A stretch of 64,000 bases of DNA from JAJPHI01 sp035541875 (GCA_035541875.1 DATKML010000004.1:28348-92347); one strand, 5' to 3'; shown: positions 8,361 through 17,128, numbered from the stretch's first letter. Made by a program: numbers and translations. Notes: generated by a model not told the origin, from the letters alone.

Positions 8361-9613
8361 TGCTCGGCACCAAGGATCATCGTCGCTTCGGCCGTCGCCT
8401 GCTGCGAGGCGAATCGGTAATCGAAACGAGCGAACCGCAGGTTCTGCGCCTGCTGGTAGGCATCCATTACTTCGAGGAGAGTGATATTGCCGCCGCCGAG
8501 AAACCGCGTCCAGGCTAACGCAAAAGCATCGTCGGCGGTCGTCTGCGATCGATCGAGAATTGTGAGTTGCTCGCGCGCGGTGCGATAACGCGCGGTCGCA
8601 TCGGCCAGTTGGCGTTGCAGATCGATCTGAATCTGGCGCACTTGAGCGAGTGCCGCGTGCTGTGTCGCTTTCGCCTGATCGATGTGGGCGTTGACCAGTC
8701 CACCTTGAAAGATTGGGACGTTGACCATCCCGTCGTAGGAGGCGCCCAGATGATGGCCGAAGGTCTTGGGCGGGTCGATCCCTTCCCATCCGGAGGTTAG
8801 GGCCAGTTTGAATGTCGGAGCGGCTTCGGCACGTGCGGCGGCGACCGCCATTCCGGCGGCATCGACCTGGCGTTGAGCAGCTTTAAACACGGGGCTGCTC
8901 TCGATATGACCGTCCGGCAGAGCGGGCAGACTAGATACCTCCTCGAGAGGGATGTCGCTATGACCCGGTTCGCCGATGAGCGCGGCGAGAAGAATTCCAG
9001 CTTGTTCCGTGGTCTGCTTGGCACTGGCCAGGGCCAGTTCGGTACTGTCATGCGCGGAACGGATTTTCAGGACATCGTTGGCGATTGCGCGTCCGCTGTG
9101 ACGCAGATTTTCGATAATTGCGAGGTATTGCGAAAGGCGATCGAGGCTCCGCTCCAGTTCACTGACGGCGCCACGGGCTCGAAGCAGATCGAAGTAAGCG
9201 ACCGTGGTGGCGAAGATAATCTGTGCATGCGTTGCGTTGAGGCCAAGCTTCGCGGCTTCATCGGCGTATCGTGCCGCCTTCAGCTGCGCGGCTCGTTTGC
9301 CACCGTCGAGGACGGTGTAATCGAGACCGAGCTGCGCGAGCGTAAGCCCGCGATTCGTGATGGTCTCGTCGTAGCCGGGCGCCTGTGTGTAATCGCCATT
9401 GGCGGCGATCGAAGGAAACAACGGCGCGCGGGCCTCCCGCACAGTGGCATCAGCAAGATCGATCTGGGCGCTGGCGATTTCCGCCGCCGGAGCATAGGCA
9501 AGCGCGCGACTGAGCGCTTCTTTAAGAGTCAGCGGTTCAGCAGCAAATAGATCGATCGCACGAACGAAGAATACGCACGCGATCGCGATTAGCAGGACGA
9601 ATCGTCGCGGCAT
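8357..9613 (-). CDS. TolC family outer membrane efflux protein
   Basis: This 418-aa protein has an N-terminal signal peptide (MPRRFVLLIAIACVFFVRA) and the two repeated helical halves of outer membrane efflux factors. Recognisable parts are LTLKEALSRALAYAPA at the start of the mature protein and the heptad-like stretch ALAQVRQIQIDLQRQLADATARYRTA near 330. It is first in the tolC-adaptor-pump operon, 64 bp downstream of the putative anti-sigma gene. It would provide the exit duct through the outer membrane. Confidence 0.9.
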   Translation of the reverse strand: MPRRFVLLIAIACVFFVRAIDLFAAEPLTLKEALSRALAYAPAAEIASAQIDLADATVREARAPLFPSIAANGDYTQAPGYDETITNRGLTLAQLGLDYTVLDGGKRAAQLKAARYADEAAKLGLNATHAQIIFATTVAYFDLLRARGAVSELERSLDRLSQYLAIIENLRHSGRAIANDVLKIRSAHDSTELALASAKQTTEQAGILLAALIGEPGHSDIPLEEVSSLPALPDGHIESSPVFKAAQRQVDAAGMAVAAARAEAAPTFKLALTSGWEGIDPPKTFGHHLGASYDGMVNVPIFQGGLVNAHIDQAKATQHAALAQVRQIQIDLQRQLADATARYRTAREQLTILDRSQTTADDAFALAWTRFLGGGNITLLEVMDAYQQAQNLRFARFDYRFASQQATAEATMILGAEQ

Positions 9614-9677
9614 GCGACGATGATAACGCCACGTCCACGATCAGCCTAATTAACAAACGTTAAGCAGAGGACGGTCG

Positions 9678-10040
9678 CTACTCGCTCTCCCAGTCGGAAT
9701 CCGTTTGCCACGACGCTTCGGAATATGAGGCGGACCATTTGCTCACTCGCACTGTGTCCGGGGCCAGATAGTCGCTGACCTCAGCTGGAGCAGTCGCTTC
9801 GGCAAGTTGGGTAGCCTTGGCGGAATCGTCCTGCCAGGCGAGTTCGGAGGGCGCGGTCGGATTCGCGCGGAGGAAGCGACTCAACGGAACCAGTCCCAAG
9901 AGCAATACCAGGCTAGCTGCCGCGGCAAGCCGGCTGCGCCGTTGAGCTTGTTCGCGCCGAGCCTGAACAATGACGCGGTGCGCGAAATCATACGGAAGGT
10001 GTTCTCCCGACAACGCCACAAGACTCAACTTATCATTCAT
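9678..10040 (-). CDS. Small single-pass membrane protein, putative anti-sigma factor
   Basis: This 120-aa protein has a basic cytoplasmic N-terminus (about 1-40), one membrane helix (about 41-58) and an acidic, Trp/Ser-rich C-terminal region outside. Its ATG overlaps the end of the sigma factor gene by 8 nt, the classical arrangement for an ECF sigma/anti-sigma pair. No zinc-binding HxxxCxxC anti-sigma signature is visible, so the role is inferred from position and topology only. Confidence 0.6.
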   Translation of the reverse strand: MNDKLSLVALSGEHLPYDFAHRVIVQARREQAQRRSRLAAAASLVLLLGLVPLSRFLRANPTAPSELAWQDDSAKATQLAEATAPAEVSDYLAPDTVRVSKWSASYSEASWQTDSDWESE

Positions 10041-10677
10041 CTTCTGACTCCTTCGCGGCCATCAGATGCCGCAGACGCTGCCGCGCACGAAAGAGACGCG
10101 ATTTGATCGCAGCGAGGCTGTCGCCAGTAATGCGCGCCAGACTTTCATAACTCCATTGCCGATCGCGCATCAGGGTAATCAATTCCCGCTGGTCGTCGGG
10201 CAACTGCGCGATCGCTCGCGCCAGCGCGGCGCTCGCGGATTCATTCTCCATCGATGGCGGCTCGGCGGCGACACTGTCGTGCCAATCCTCCCACGCGACG
10301 AGATAACGCCGGCTTCGACGATGGCGCAGATGGTCGTAGCAGGCGTTTCTAACGATACGAAACAGCCAAGGCTCGAAGACCTTTAGCGATTTAAGGCGCG
10401 GGAGCCCGTGCACCATCTTCACAAAAATCTGCTGACACAGGTCCTGCCAATCCGCGTCGTCACCGATCAGCGTCACGACCATCCGGCCGACGCGCCGCTG
10501 ATAGTCGCGAATTAACTGTTCCAGCGCAGCTTCATCGCCGCGTTGGGCTCGCGTAAGAAGATCCGCGAAGAGTGGATCGTTGCCATCGAGCCGCTCTGCT
10601 GAGTCAGCAATCGCTTGATCGTCGCTGTCACTCACTCGGTCGTACAAAAGCGTCTGATATCCGATCCTGGCCGTCAT
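10033..10677 (-). CDS. ECF-type RNA polymerase sigma factor
   Basis: This 214-aa sigma-70 family protein shows region 2 at about 60-130 (DLCQQIFVKMVHGLPRLK, then FEPWLFRIVRNACYDHLRHR, the -10 binding helix) and region 4 at about 155-205 (AIAQLPDDQRELITLM and SYESLARITGDSLAAIKSRLFRARQRLR). Regions 1.1 and 3 are absent, as in ECF sigmas. A 40-residue acidic N-terminal extension is longer than usual. It lies between a Spy-like gene and its presumed anti-sigma, upstream of an efflux operon, so it probably answers an envelope signal. Confidence 0.9.
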   Translation of the reverse strand: MTARIGYQTLLYDRVSDSDDQAIADSAERLDGNDPLFADLLTRAQRGDEAALEQLIRDYQRRVGRMVVTLIGDDADWQDLCQQIFVKMVHGLPRLKSLKVFEPWLFRIVRNACYDHLRHRRSRRYLVAWEDWHDSVAAEPPSMENESASAALARAIAQLPDDQRELITLMRDRQWSYESLARITGDSLAAIKSRLFRARQRLRHLMAAKESEDE

Positions 10678-10740
10678 CGAGAGAGCACCCGCGATGGACG
10701 CCGCGCGCGACGTCCATCGCCCAGTCTACCAAAGTTTGGC

Positions 10741-11247
10741 CTACTCAGCCGGGGGGCCCATCGGAGGCGGGGGACCGTCCTCGCCCATGAGCGCTTCCAT
10801 CTGTGCATGGAGCGCTTTCATCTTGGTATGCAACTCCGACGCCTTGGCTAACTGCGCTGGAGTCAGCACCCCGCGAATCTTGAGGGCGGTGGCCATCATC
10901 TGCTGGTCGAGTTGCTGACGGACCTGGTTTTCCTGGGTCTGCAATGGGGTGAGATCAGCTTCACTCACATTCCCTGATCCCATTAACTTGTCCGCTATTT
11001 GTTCGTGGATTGAATGCAGTTGCTTCATCAGCGGACGTGCTTCAGTGAAATTCGCATCCATGATCTTGTGGACTTGCGCCTGCTGATCGGCAGTAAGATT
11101 CACGTTCCGCAGGAGCATCATCATCGGCATGTGACCTCCTCCGGGCCCTTCGCCGCATCCGTGATGGAACGGCTGGGCAAACGCCGCGGCGGGTATCGCG
11201 CAGGCAGCCGCGAAACACAGTGACATCAGGAACTTTTTGAACAACAT
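10741..11247 (-). CDS. Spy/CpxP-like periplasmic LTxxQ-repeat protein
   Basis: This 168-aa protein has a cleavable signal (about 1-24, ending AAAFAQ), then a His/Gly/Met-rich start. Three LTxxQ-type motifs follow (LTADQQ, LTPLQT, LTPAQL) within an all-helical region, as in the periplasmic chaperone Spy and the Cpx regulator CpxP. The tail is Pro-rich. It lies 63 bp upstream of an ECF sigma gene on the same strand, so it may be a stress chaperone or sensor of that regulon. The Met/His cluster HHGCGEGPGGGHMPMMM could bind metal. The start codon sits directly behind a strong hairpin. Confidence 0.75.
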   Translation of the reverse strand: MLFKKFLMSLCFAAACAIPAAAFAQPFHHGCGEGPGGGHMPMMMLLRNVNLTADQQAQVHKIMDANFTEARPLMKQLHSIHEQIADKLMGSGNVSEADLTPLQTQENQVRQQLDQQMMATALKIRGVLTPAQLAKASELHTKMKALHAQMEALMGEDGPPPPMGPPAE

Positions 11248-11248
11248 T

Positions 11249-11286
11249 CCTTAAACTCCTCGGAGGACTTCCTGCCTCCGTTAAGG
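11249..11286 (-). promoter_or_regulatory. Leader hairpin over the ribosome binding site of the Spy-like gene
   Basis: Directly before the ATG at 11247, the minus-strand leader folds with an outer stem CCTTAA/TTAAGG and an inner stem CGGAGG/CCTCCG. The Shine-Dalgarno AGGAG lies in the 3' bulge between the two stems, eight bases from the ATG. Such placement could make translation depend on structure, temperature or a bound factor. The pairing is seen directly; the control role is inference. Confidence 0.4.
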
Positions 11287-11319
11287 CAAGACGTACGGAC
11301 TCGTAGGGAGTTGCGGCAG

Positions 11320-12705
11320 CTATTTGCCGATACAGAAATCGCGGAAGATCTTGTCGAGAATATCCTCGTTAGAGATAGCGCCCGTGATCGAATCGAGGGC
11401 CTCGGCGGCGAGGGCAATATCAACCGCAATTATTTCCGGGGGCATCCCTGCGGCCGCTGCGTCGCGCGCCGCCTGCAACTCCTCGTAGGCTTGCGCGAGT
11501 GCCGCGCGATGGCGCTCGCGCGAAATTGCCACCGATGAGCCCGCTTCATCTCCCGATCCGATCAGCGCTTCGATCGTCCGCTCCAGTTCCAAGCGCAAAG
11601 CGTCGATTCCTGTGGCTGCGGTAGCCGAAAAATCGATTAGCGGAAGCGCCAGGCCGTGCTCCCTAAGTTCAGCCTTTTCTAAAACCTGAGTGAGATCACT
11701 TTTGTTCAAGAGGGCAACGCCAACGCGATCGCGAGTTGCTGCGATTACATCGGCGTCATCGGAGTCGAACGGCCGCGACGAATCGAACACGGCGATAAGC
11801 AAGTCAGCCCCGCTCGCGGCGATCCGGGTTCGCTCGATGCCGATACGCTCGACCTCGTCGCCGCTTTGTCTAAGCCCTGCAGTATCGGCAAGAACCAGCG
11901 GCCACGGACCCAGGCTTATCGAATCCTCGATCACGTCGCGAGTGGTGCCGGGAATAGATGTGACAATCGCGCGTTCAGAGCCGAGCAAAAGATTGAGGAT
12001 GCTCGATTTGCCGACGTTGGGCTTCCCGATGATCGCTGCTCTTACTCCTTCCCGCGTCAGACGACCGCGGATGAAGCTGTCACGCAGGATTCGGATATCG
12101 GCTGCGAGTCCCTCGATGGCGGCGGCGATCGTGTCGCGCGAAGGCAGGCTAAGGTCCTCGTCGGCAAAGTCGATTTCGGCCTCTAGATGCGCCCGGACCT
12201 CGATCAATCGCTCGCGCAAGCCTTCGACTCGCTTCGCCAAGGCACCACTAAGCTGATTGATTGCCTGGGCCAGCGCGGCTTCACCGCGAGCATCGACCAG
12301 GTCGGCTATCGCTTCGGCCGTCGTCAGGTCGATACGGCCATTGAGGTAGGCTCGACGGGTGAATTCCCCCGGTTCGGCGATACGCGCGCCCACGTCGGCA
12401 GCCAGGGCGAGGATACGGCGAATCAGATAGACACCACCGTGGCAGTGAATCTCCGCTATATCTTCGCCTGTGAAGGTCCTAGGCGCGCGAAAGATCGCGC
12501 ACATCGCCTGATCGATCGTAGCGCTCGTTGTCGGATCGCGGATCTCGCCCAGCCGCAACTCACGCGACGGTACCGCTCCCTTCCCTGCTGGCGTCCAGAG
12601 ACGCTCCGCTATAGGTATCGCGCGGGGGCCGGAAAGCCGGATTATCGCTACGGCGCCGCGTCCCGGCGGCGTTGCTGGGGCCACGATAGTGTCGGCTAGG
12701 TACAT
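11320..12705 (-). CDS. mnmE: tRNA uridine-5-carboxymethylaminomethyl(34) synthesis GTPase MnmE
   Basis: MnmE, 461 aa, works with MnmG to modify wobble uridine of tRNAs. From ATG 12705 it starts MYLADTIVAPATPPG; the frame is open upstream but that part is unrelated. The N-terminal formyl-THF binding domain (RTFTGEDIAEIHCHGG), a helical domain and an inserted G domain are present: Walker A GKPNVGKSS near residue 225, then DTAGLR and NKSD. The C-terminal FCIGK carries the essential cysteine. It is divergent from rpmH; in many bacteria it lies downstream of yidC/khpB instead. Confidence 0.95.
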   Translation of the reverse strand: MYLADTIVAPATPPGRGAVAIIRLSGPRAIPIAERLWTPAGKGAVPSRELRLGEIRDPTTSATIDQAMCAIFRAPRTFTGEDIAEIHCHGGVYLIRRILALAADVGARIAEPGEFTRRAYLNGRIDLTTAEAIADLVDARGEAALAQAINQLSGALAKRVEGLRERLIEVRAHLEAEIDFADEDLSLPSRDTIAAAIEGLAADIRILRDSFIRGRLTREGVRAAIIGKPNVGKSSILNLLLGSERAIVTSIPGTTRDVIEDSISLGPWPLVLADTAGLRQSGDEVERIGIERTRIAASGADLLIAVFDSSRPFDSDDADVIAATRDRVGVALLNKSDLTQVLEKAELREHGLALPLIDFSATAATGIDALRLELERTIEALIGSGDEAGSSVAISRERHRAALAQAYEELQAARDAAAAGMPPEIIAVDIALAAEALDSITGAISNEDILDKIFRDFCIGK

Positions 12706-12881
12706 CGAGCTGAAAAAGGTAGCATAAGCATCGGTCGGATTCTGTTCGTACGACTTGCTACCCGAGCCACGGTATGGTTCGATGGTGCGTTCAGTCGCCT
12801 GCCTGTTTAAGGCTGGGCTTTGCAGAGAATAACTACGATCTTGAACACGAGCCCCAGGCTCGTTGAAGTTGGCCTCGACAG

Positions 12882-13040
12882 ATGAAAAGGACCTATCAAC
12901 CACATAATCGCCGGCGCGTCCGCACGCATGGATTCCGTGCGCGGATGGCCACGCCGGGCGGACGCAACGTACTCAAGCGCCGACGGGCCAAAGGCCGTGC
13001 GCGGCTCGCTATCTCGATTCCGCCGAAACAGCCAGGCTAG
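12882..13040 (+). CDS. rpmH: 50S ribosomal protein L34
   Basis: This 52-aa, very basic protein begins MKRTYQPHNRRRVRTHGFRARM and continues with the L34 core (RNVLKRRRAKGR). The family is usually 44-47 residues, so the tail SIPPKQPG is a slight extension. It opens the conserved rpmH-rnpA-yidD-yidC-khpB cluster, which in many bacteria marks the replication origin neighbourhood; no dnaA or oriC is seen here. Confidence 0.96.
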   Translation: MKRTYQPHNRRRVRTHGFRARMATPGGRNVLKRRRAKGRARLAISIPPKQPG

Positions 13041-13051
13041 AGCCTCGGGCC

Positions 13052-13417
13052 TTGTCGTTTGGCTTCAGCGGGGCTGACCGGCTACGTCATCGAAGCGAAT
13101 ACTTGCGCGCCCAACGCGCAGGGGTCCGCTTCCAAACGCCCCATTTCGTCGCCTACGCAGCGGCAGATTCGCAGAGTTCTTCAGTGAGAATCGGGATTAC
13201 CGTCTCACGTCGGATCGGAAGCGCTGTCGTGCGCAATCGACTCAAGCGGCGTGTGCGCGAAGCGTTCCGCATGGACCTGCGATCCCATCTACCGGAAGGA
13301 ACCGATCTCGTGGTTATTGCGCGCGGGGGAGCTGGAGCTCTCACCTCGGAATCACTTCAAGACGAACTACGCACCGCCGTGACCAACCTGGTACGGCGTA
13401 TCGGGCCATCTGCGTGA
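13052..13417 (+). CDS. rnpA: Ribonuclease P protein component
   Basis: This 121-aa protein subunit of RNase P matures tRNA 5' ends together with the rnpB RNA. The RNR motif region NRLKRRVREAFRMD is clear, preceded by RIGITVSRRIGSAVVR. The proposed TTG start at 13052 lies 11 bp after rpmH. The stop overlaps the GTG of yidD (GTGA), so the two are translationally coupled. Confidence 0.93.
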   Translation: MSFGFSGADRLRHRSEYLRAQRAGVRFQTPHFVAYAAADSQSSSVRIGITVSRRIGSAVVRNRLKRRVREAFRMDLRSHLPEGTDLVVIARGGAGALTSESLQDELRTAVTNLVRRIGPSA

Positions 13418-13701
13418 AAAGCGTAACCGTCGATCGCACGAGTGTAACGCCGAGCGCGCTTCGCCGTACCTTAGTTTCGACTCTGCTCAGCTTCTATAGA
13501 GGAATCGTCTCGCCGTTTTTGGTCGCGGGAGTCGGACCGGCCTGCCGTTTTGAACCGACCTGCTCAAGGTACGCCGCCGAGGCCGTGAACATTCACGGTG
13601 TCGTGCGAGGCGGCTGGATGGCAATTCGACGCCTCCTCCGATGCCGACCCGGCGGCGGATGGGGCTACGACCCGGTGACACACAGTAATTCGAGGACTTA
13701 G
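13414..13701 (+). CDS. yidD: Membrane protein insertion efficiency factor YidD
   Basis: This 95-aa protein has the YidD core: SFYRGIVSPF, then CRFEPTCSRYAAEA with its two conserved cysteines, and RRLLRCRPGGGWGYDPV. It is membrane-associated and assists YidC-dependent insertion. It begins at GTG 13414, overlapping rnpA, and ends immediately before the yidC TTG. The N-terminal 20 residues are longer than in most homologues. Confidence 0.93.
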   Translation: MKSVTVDRTSVTPSALRRTLVSTLLSFYRGIVSPFLVAGVGPACRFEPTCSRYAAEAVNIHGVVRGGWMAIRRLLRCRPGGGWGYDPVTHSNSRT

Positions 13702-15372
13702 TTGGAAAGTAATCGGCTCATAATAGCGATCGTCGTAACGATGGCGGTCCTGTTCCTCTACCAGGAATTTTTGCAATGGCGCTATCCGAATTTGTACGGA
13801 CCCAACGCCAAGCATTCGATGGTGGCATCACCGCAGCCTACTAGTGGCGGTGCGACAGTCGCGACGAATCAGGTAGCCAACCCCGCGCCAGCGGCTGCGC
13901 CGGCTACGAGCGCTCCTGGGACGTCGATAGCGCCGTTCGCAGAGAAGACCTTCAAAATTGACACTGACTTTTACGAAGCGACGATCGACAGTCGCGGAGC
14001 CCGGCTCGTCAGCTTCAAGTTAAAGAAGTACCTCGCCACCACGGCCCCCGATAGTCCCTACTACGAGGTTATCCGCCGCGGTGAGCGGATGCCGATTGGG
14101 CTGGTGGTCGGTCAAGGCGATAACGCCGCGAGCGACGGAGATATCAACTATGCGAGCGATTCTCCGACCGAGCTGAATGTTACGAGCGATCCCGTAACAC
14201 TAACTATGCGCGGATCAACCGCTAGCGGTGTAACGCTCGAAAAGCAGTTCACCTTCCGTCCGTCGAGTTATGTGTTCGACGTGAGCGCGAGTGTCAGTGC
14301 AGCCAACGGCGCCCCGCCGAACAACCTTGGTCTGACGATCAGTCAGCCGATGACCGAACTGGCGGGTTATCGCGATTATCCCGAAATCCAGGCGGACGTT
14401 CAGGGCAAGGCTATTACCGATCAGGAGAAGGCCGTTCAAAAAGGCGTCGCTCCGGTTACTGGGACGATTACGTATGCTGGTTTTGGCGATCGCTACTTCC
14501 TGGCGGTCTTCTTGCCGAAAGAGCCGAACAACGGAACGCTCGGAATCAATTACATCAATGGCGAAGCGGACGCGCAGCTAACGTTCAGCGGTGCGAGCAA
14601 GCTCACGAGCCGTGTTTACGTGGGGCCGAAATCGCTTCAGATACTCGAGGCCGTGGACCCCGCTTTAAGCAAGGCGATCGATCTGGGCTTCTGGGGCATT
14701 ATCGCGCTGCCGTTCATGCGGCTGCTTAAGATTTTTTACTATGTCGTCCCCAATTACGGGATCGCGATTATCCTGCTGACGATCGTCGTGCGCCTGCTGA
14801 CCCTACCGATGTCGATTCGGGGACAGCGCTCGATGATGAAGATGCAGCGCTTGCAGCCGCAGGTTGAGCGGATCCGAGAGAAATACAAGGACGACAGTGA
14901 GCGGCTGAATCGTGAGATGATGGATCTTTACCGGCGGAATCACGTGAATCCGCTCGGTGGATGCCTGCCGATGCTGGTACAGTTCCCGGTCTTTATCGGG
15001 CTGTATCAGGCATTGCTCAACGCCGTGGATTTGCGGCACGCACGCTTTTTCGGCTGGATTCAGGACCTGTCGGCACCGGATTGTCTGCATATCGCAGGTT
15101 TTCCGCAGATTCCCTTCACGACCTGTCACGGCATTCCCGTGTTGGTAGGTCTGATGACGGTCTCGACCTTCGTGCAGCAGTGGATGATGCCGAAGCAGCC
15201 TGACCCGAGTCAGCAGAAGATGATGATGTTCATGCCGCTGGCCTTCAGCGTCATCTTCCTGCAACTTCCCGCGGGGCTTTCACTTTACTATTTTGCTTCA
15301 AACGTGCTGGGTATCGTCCAGCAGCTCGTACTTAATCGCGAATTCAAGCAGAACACAGATACGACCACATGA
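13702..15372 (+). CDS. yidC: Membrane protein insertase YidC
   Basis: This 556-aa inner-membrane insertase has the Gram-negative form: TM1 (about 5-22), a Thr/Ala/Pro-rich linker, a large periplasmic P1 beta domain (about 80-335), then the insertase core with TM2-TM6. The hydrophilic-groove Arg is in the segment LTLPMSIRGQRSM; RNHVNPLGGCLPMLVQFPVF is the core signature. It starts with TTG directly after the yidD stop. The khpB gene overlaps its end by 4 nt. Confidence 0.95.
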   Translation: MESNRLIIAIVVTMAVLFLYQEFLQWRYPNLYGPNAKHSMVASPQPTSGGATVATNQVANPAPAAAPATSAPGTSIAPFAEKTFKIDTDFYEATIDSRGARLVSFKLKKYLATTAPDSPYYEVIRRGERMPIGLVVGQGDNAASDGDINYASDSPTELNVTSDPVTLTMRGSTASGVTLEKQFTFRPSSYVFDVSASVSAANGAPPNNLGLTISQPMTELAGYRDYPEIQADVQGKAITDQEKAVQKGVAPVTGTITYAGFGDRYFLAVFLPKEPNNGTLGINYINGEADAQLTFSGASKLTSRVYVGPKSLQILEAVDPALSKAIDLGFWGIIALPFMRLLKIFYYVVPNYGIAIILLTIVVRLLTLPMSIRGQRSMMKMQRLQPQVERIREKYKDDSERLNREMMDLYRRNHVNPLGGCLPMLVQFPVFIGLYQALLNAVDLRHARFFGWIQDLSAPDCLHIAGFPQIPFTTCHGIPVLVGLMTVSTFVQQWMMPKQPDPSQQKMMMFMPLAFSVIFLQLPAGLSLYYFASNVLGIVQQLVLNREFKQNTDTTT

Positions 15373-16448
15373 GCAGTCCGACCGATTCTATCGAAGTAAC
15401 CGCGCCAACGGTTGATGCGGCGGTCCAGCAGGCGCTGGAACGCCTGGGAGCACAGGCTGACGACGTTTCAATCGAAGTACTCAGCACTCCTCGATCCGGA
15501 GTTCTGGGGCTCGGAGCTCGTCAGGCCAAGGTACGGGTGACCCGACGGCCGCCGGAAGTGGCACAGAGTGCAGTGATGTCGCCGCCACCGGCTCCGCCGC
15601 CGAAGCCACGCGAGCCATCGCCACCACGCGCTCAAGCTCGTCCGACGCCTCCAGCTCCGGCACCTGCGCGACCAGCACCTCCTCCGCCACGGCCGGTGGC
15701 CCCGCTACCAGCCGAAGAACGGCCTGCCGCGCGTGAGATGCCGGCCGAGGAAGAAGTTCTCGTCGAGGCTTTGGCTGAAGAACAAGCCGAGGCTGAGGAC
15801 ACGCGCCAAGTAATCGACGTGAAGGCGCAACTGGCCGAAGGCCAGACCGTGCTCGCTCAGATCCTCGATCTGATGGGCGAGAAGACCGAGATTGAAGTCG
15901 CCCGCGACGACGATCCGGAATTGCTCGAACTGAATATCAAGGGCGACGGCTCTGGATTGCTCATCGGACGCCACGGCCAGACCCTCGACGCACTCGAGTA
16001 TCTGGTGAATCGCATCCTGGCACGCCGGATCAAGGACGCTGCGCCGATTTCAATCGACACCGAATCATATCGGGCGCGCCGGAGGGGACAGCTCCATCGG
16101 ATGGCGCTGTCGAAGGGCGAGGAAGCCAAGCGCGAGCATCAGGCGGTCACCCTCGATCCGATGCCCCCACGCGACCGGCGGATTATCCATCTCGCGCTGA
16201 AAGACGACCCTTTGCTGACGACCCGATCGGCCGGCGACGGGTTCCTTCGATCAATCCAAATCGTCCCCACCGATGAGCGTGGAGGCGGTGGCGGTGGTGG
16301 TGGCGGCGGACGAGGTGGCCGTGACCGTCGTCGTGGGCGTGGCAGCGGCCCGCGCGAAGGCGGACCTCGCGGCGGCAGGCCGCGCGAAGAGAATGAATCG
16401 GTCGGCGAGCAGGGTGGCTTTCGTCACGGACAAAAACGCATCGTCTGA
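15369..16448 (+). CDS. khpB: RNA-binding protein KhpB/Jag (Jag_N, KH and R3H domains)
   Basis: This 359-aa protein has an N-terminal Jag_N domain (about 5-60; VQQALERLGAQADDVSIEVL), a Pro/Ala-rich then acidic linker (about 70-150), a KH domain (about 160-230; GLLIGRHGQTLDALEYLVN) and an R3H domain (about 235-300; YRARRRGQLHRMALSKG, RRIIHLAL). It adds an RGG-type Gly/Arg tail (about 305-345) common in RNA-binding proteins. The ATG overlaps the yidC stop. It closes the cluster before a strong terminator. Confidence 0.92.
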   Translation: MSSPTDSIEVTAPTVDAAVQQALERLGAQADDVSIEVLSTPRSGVLGLGARQAKVRVTRRPPEVAQSAVMSPPPAPPPKPREPSPPRAQARPTPPAPAPARPAPPPPRPVAPLPAEERPAAREMPAEEEVLVEALAEEQAEAEDTRQVIDVKAQLAEGQTVLAQILDLMGEKTEIEVARDDDPELLELNIKGDGSGLLIGRHGQTLDALEYLVNRILARRIKDAAPISIDTESYRARRRGQLHRMALSKGEEAKREHQAVTLDPMPPRDRRIIHLALKDDPLLTTRSAGDGFLRSIQIVPTDERGGGGGGGGGGRGGRDRRRGRGSGPREGGPRGGRPREENESVGEQGGFRHGQKRIV

Positions 16449-16470
16449 AGCCGACATTTAGCCAAGATAG

Positions 16471-16510
16471 AAAACCGGCGTGACCCCAAGGGTCACGCCG
16501 GTTTTCTTTT
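16471..16510. terminator. Bidirectional rho-independent terminator
   Basis: A perfect 15-bp inverted repeat (AAAACCGGCGTGACC, 5-nt loop, then its complement) is followed by TTTTCTTTT on the plus strand. The A-run at its left edge gives Ts for the minus strand. It ends the rpmH-khpB cluster and also lies behind the convergent ferredoxin gene. Confidence 0.92.
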
Positions 16511-16566
16511 GCCTTCTAGAGTTTGAAGAGACGCCGAAGGTGAGGCGCTCCTCTAGCTACGAGTTG

Positions 16567-16920
16567 CTACTCGTTCCAGCCCCACTTCGCCTTGTTCGCG
16601 GCGATTTGATCAGGCGTCGGATGCTCCTTCGAGGCGAAGGTTTTGACCTTGAACTGATCAGCCTGCTCCGATGTCTTATGGTTCAATGGGACGTCATCCT
16701 TGAAGACATCGGGAACTGCCGGTTCCTCGAAAATCGCCTGCCACGGGCACTCCGGCTCACATGCACCGCAATCGATACATTCGTCGGGGTTGATATAGAG
16801 CTGGTTGGGGAAGTTCGCCTTGTCGTCACCGACGTATTCGTAAATGCAATCGACCGGACACACGCTGACACATCCGGTGTCCATACAATCAATACAAAGC
16901 CGAGTTATCGTCCATGGCAT
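16567..16920 (-). CDS. Ferredoxin, FdxA-like with two Fe-S cluster motifs
   Basis: This 117-aa electron carrier has two cysteine sets: C-x2-C-x4-C-x3-CPVDC near residues 9-25, as in 7Fe FdxA ferredoxins, and CIDCGACEPECP at about 48-59. A roughly 50-residue acidic/Lys-rich tail follows, typical of FdxA. The partner enzyme is not indicated by neighbours. It is convergent with the khpB cluster and shares its terminator. Confidence 0.9.
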   Translation of the reverse strand: MPWTITRLCIDCMDTGCVSVCPVDCIYEYVGDDKANFPNQLYINPDECIDCGACEPECPWQAIFEEPAVPDVFKDDVPLNHKTSEQADQFKVKTFASKEHPTPDQIAANKAKWGWNE

Positions 16921-17128
16921 AGCTGCAAAATCCTCTCTTGCGCGATTGCGCTCTTAGCGTACCCTGCCGACCGGCTCGTACCAAGCTCATTCGCGGCAGA
17001 CCGCCGATTAAATCAGGAGTCTGGGGGTTTTTGCCATAGATGAAGGAGGTTTGCAAAACCTTGCGATGAGATTTTTTCTCTCGAATCGATTCCGATCGGA
17101 AAAAGCCTTCAGCTTGTGATTTTTCGCC

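Noticed and set aside
8361..8789. N-terminal extension of the RND adaptor by 143 residues
   Set aside because: It is a shadow of the tolC gene in another frame; the GTG at 8360 with a lipoprotein-like signal is far more plausible.
12706..12903. Longer MnmE from 12903
   Set aside because: The added residues are not MnmE-like and overlap the start of rpmH on the opposite strand; ATG 12705 gives the normal N-terminus.
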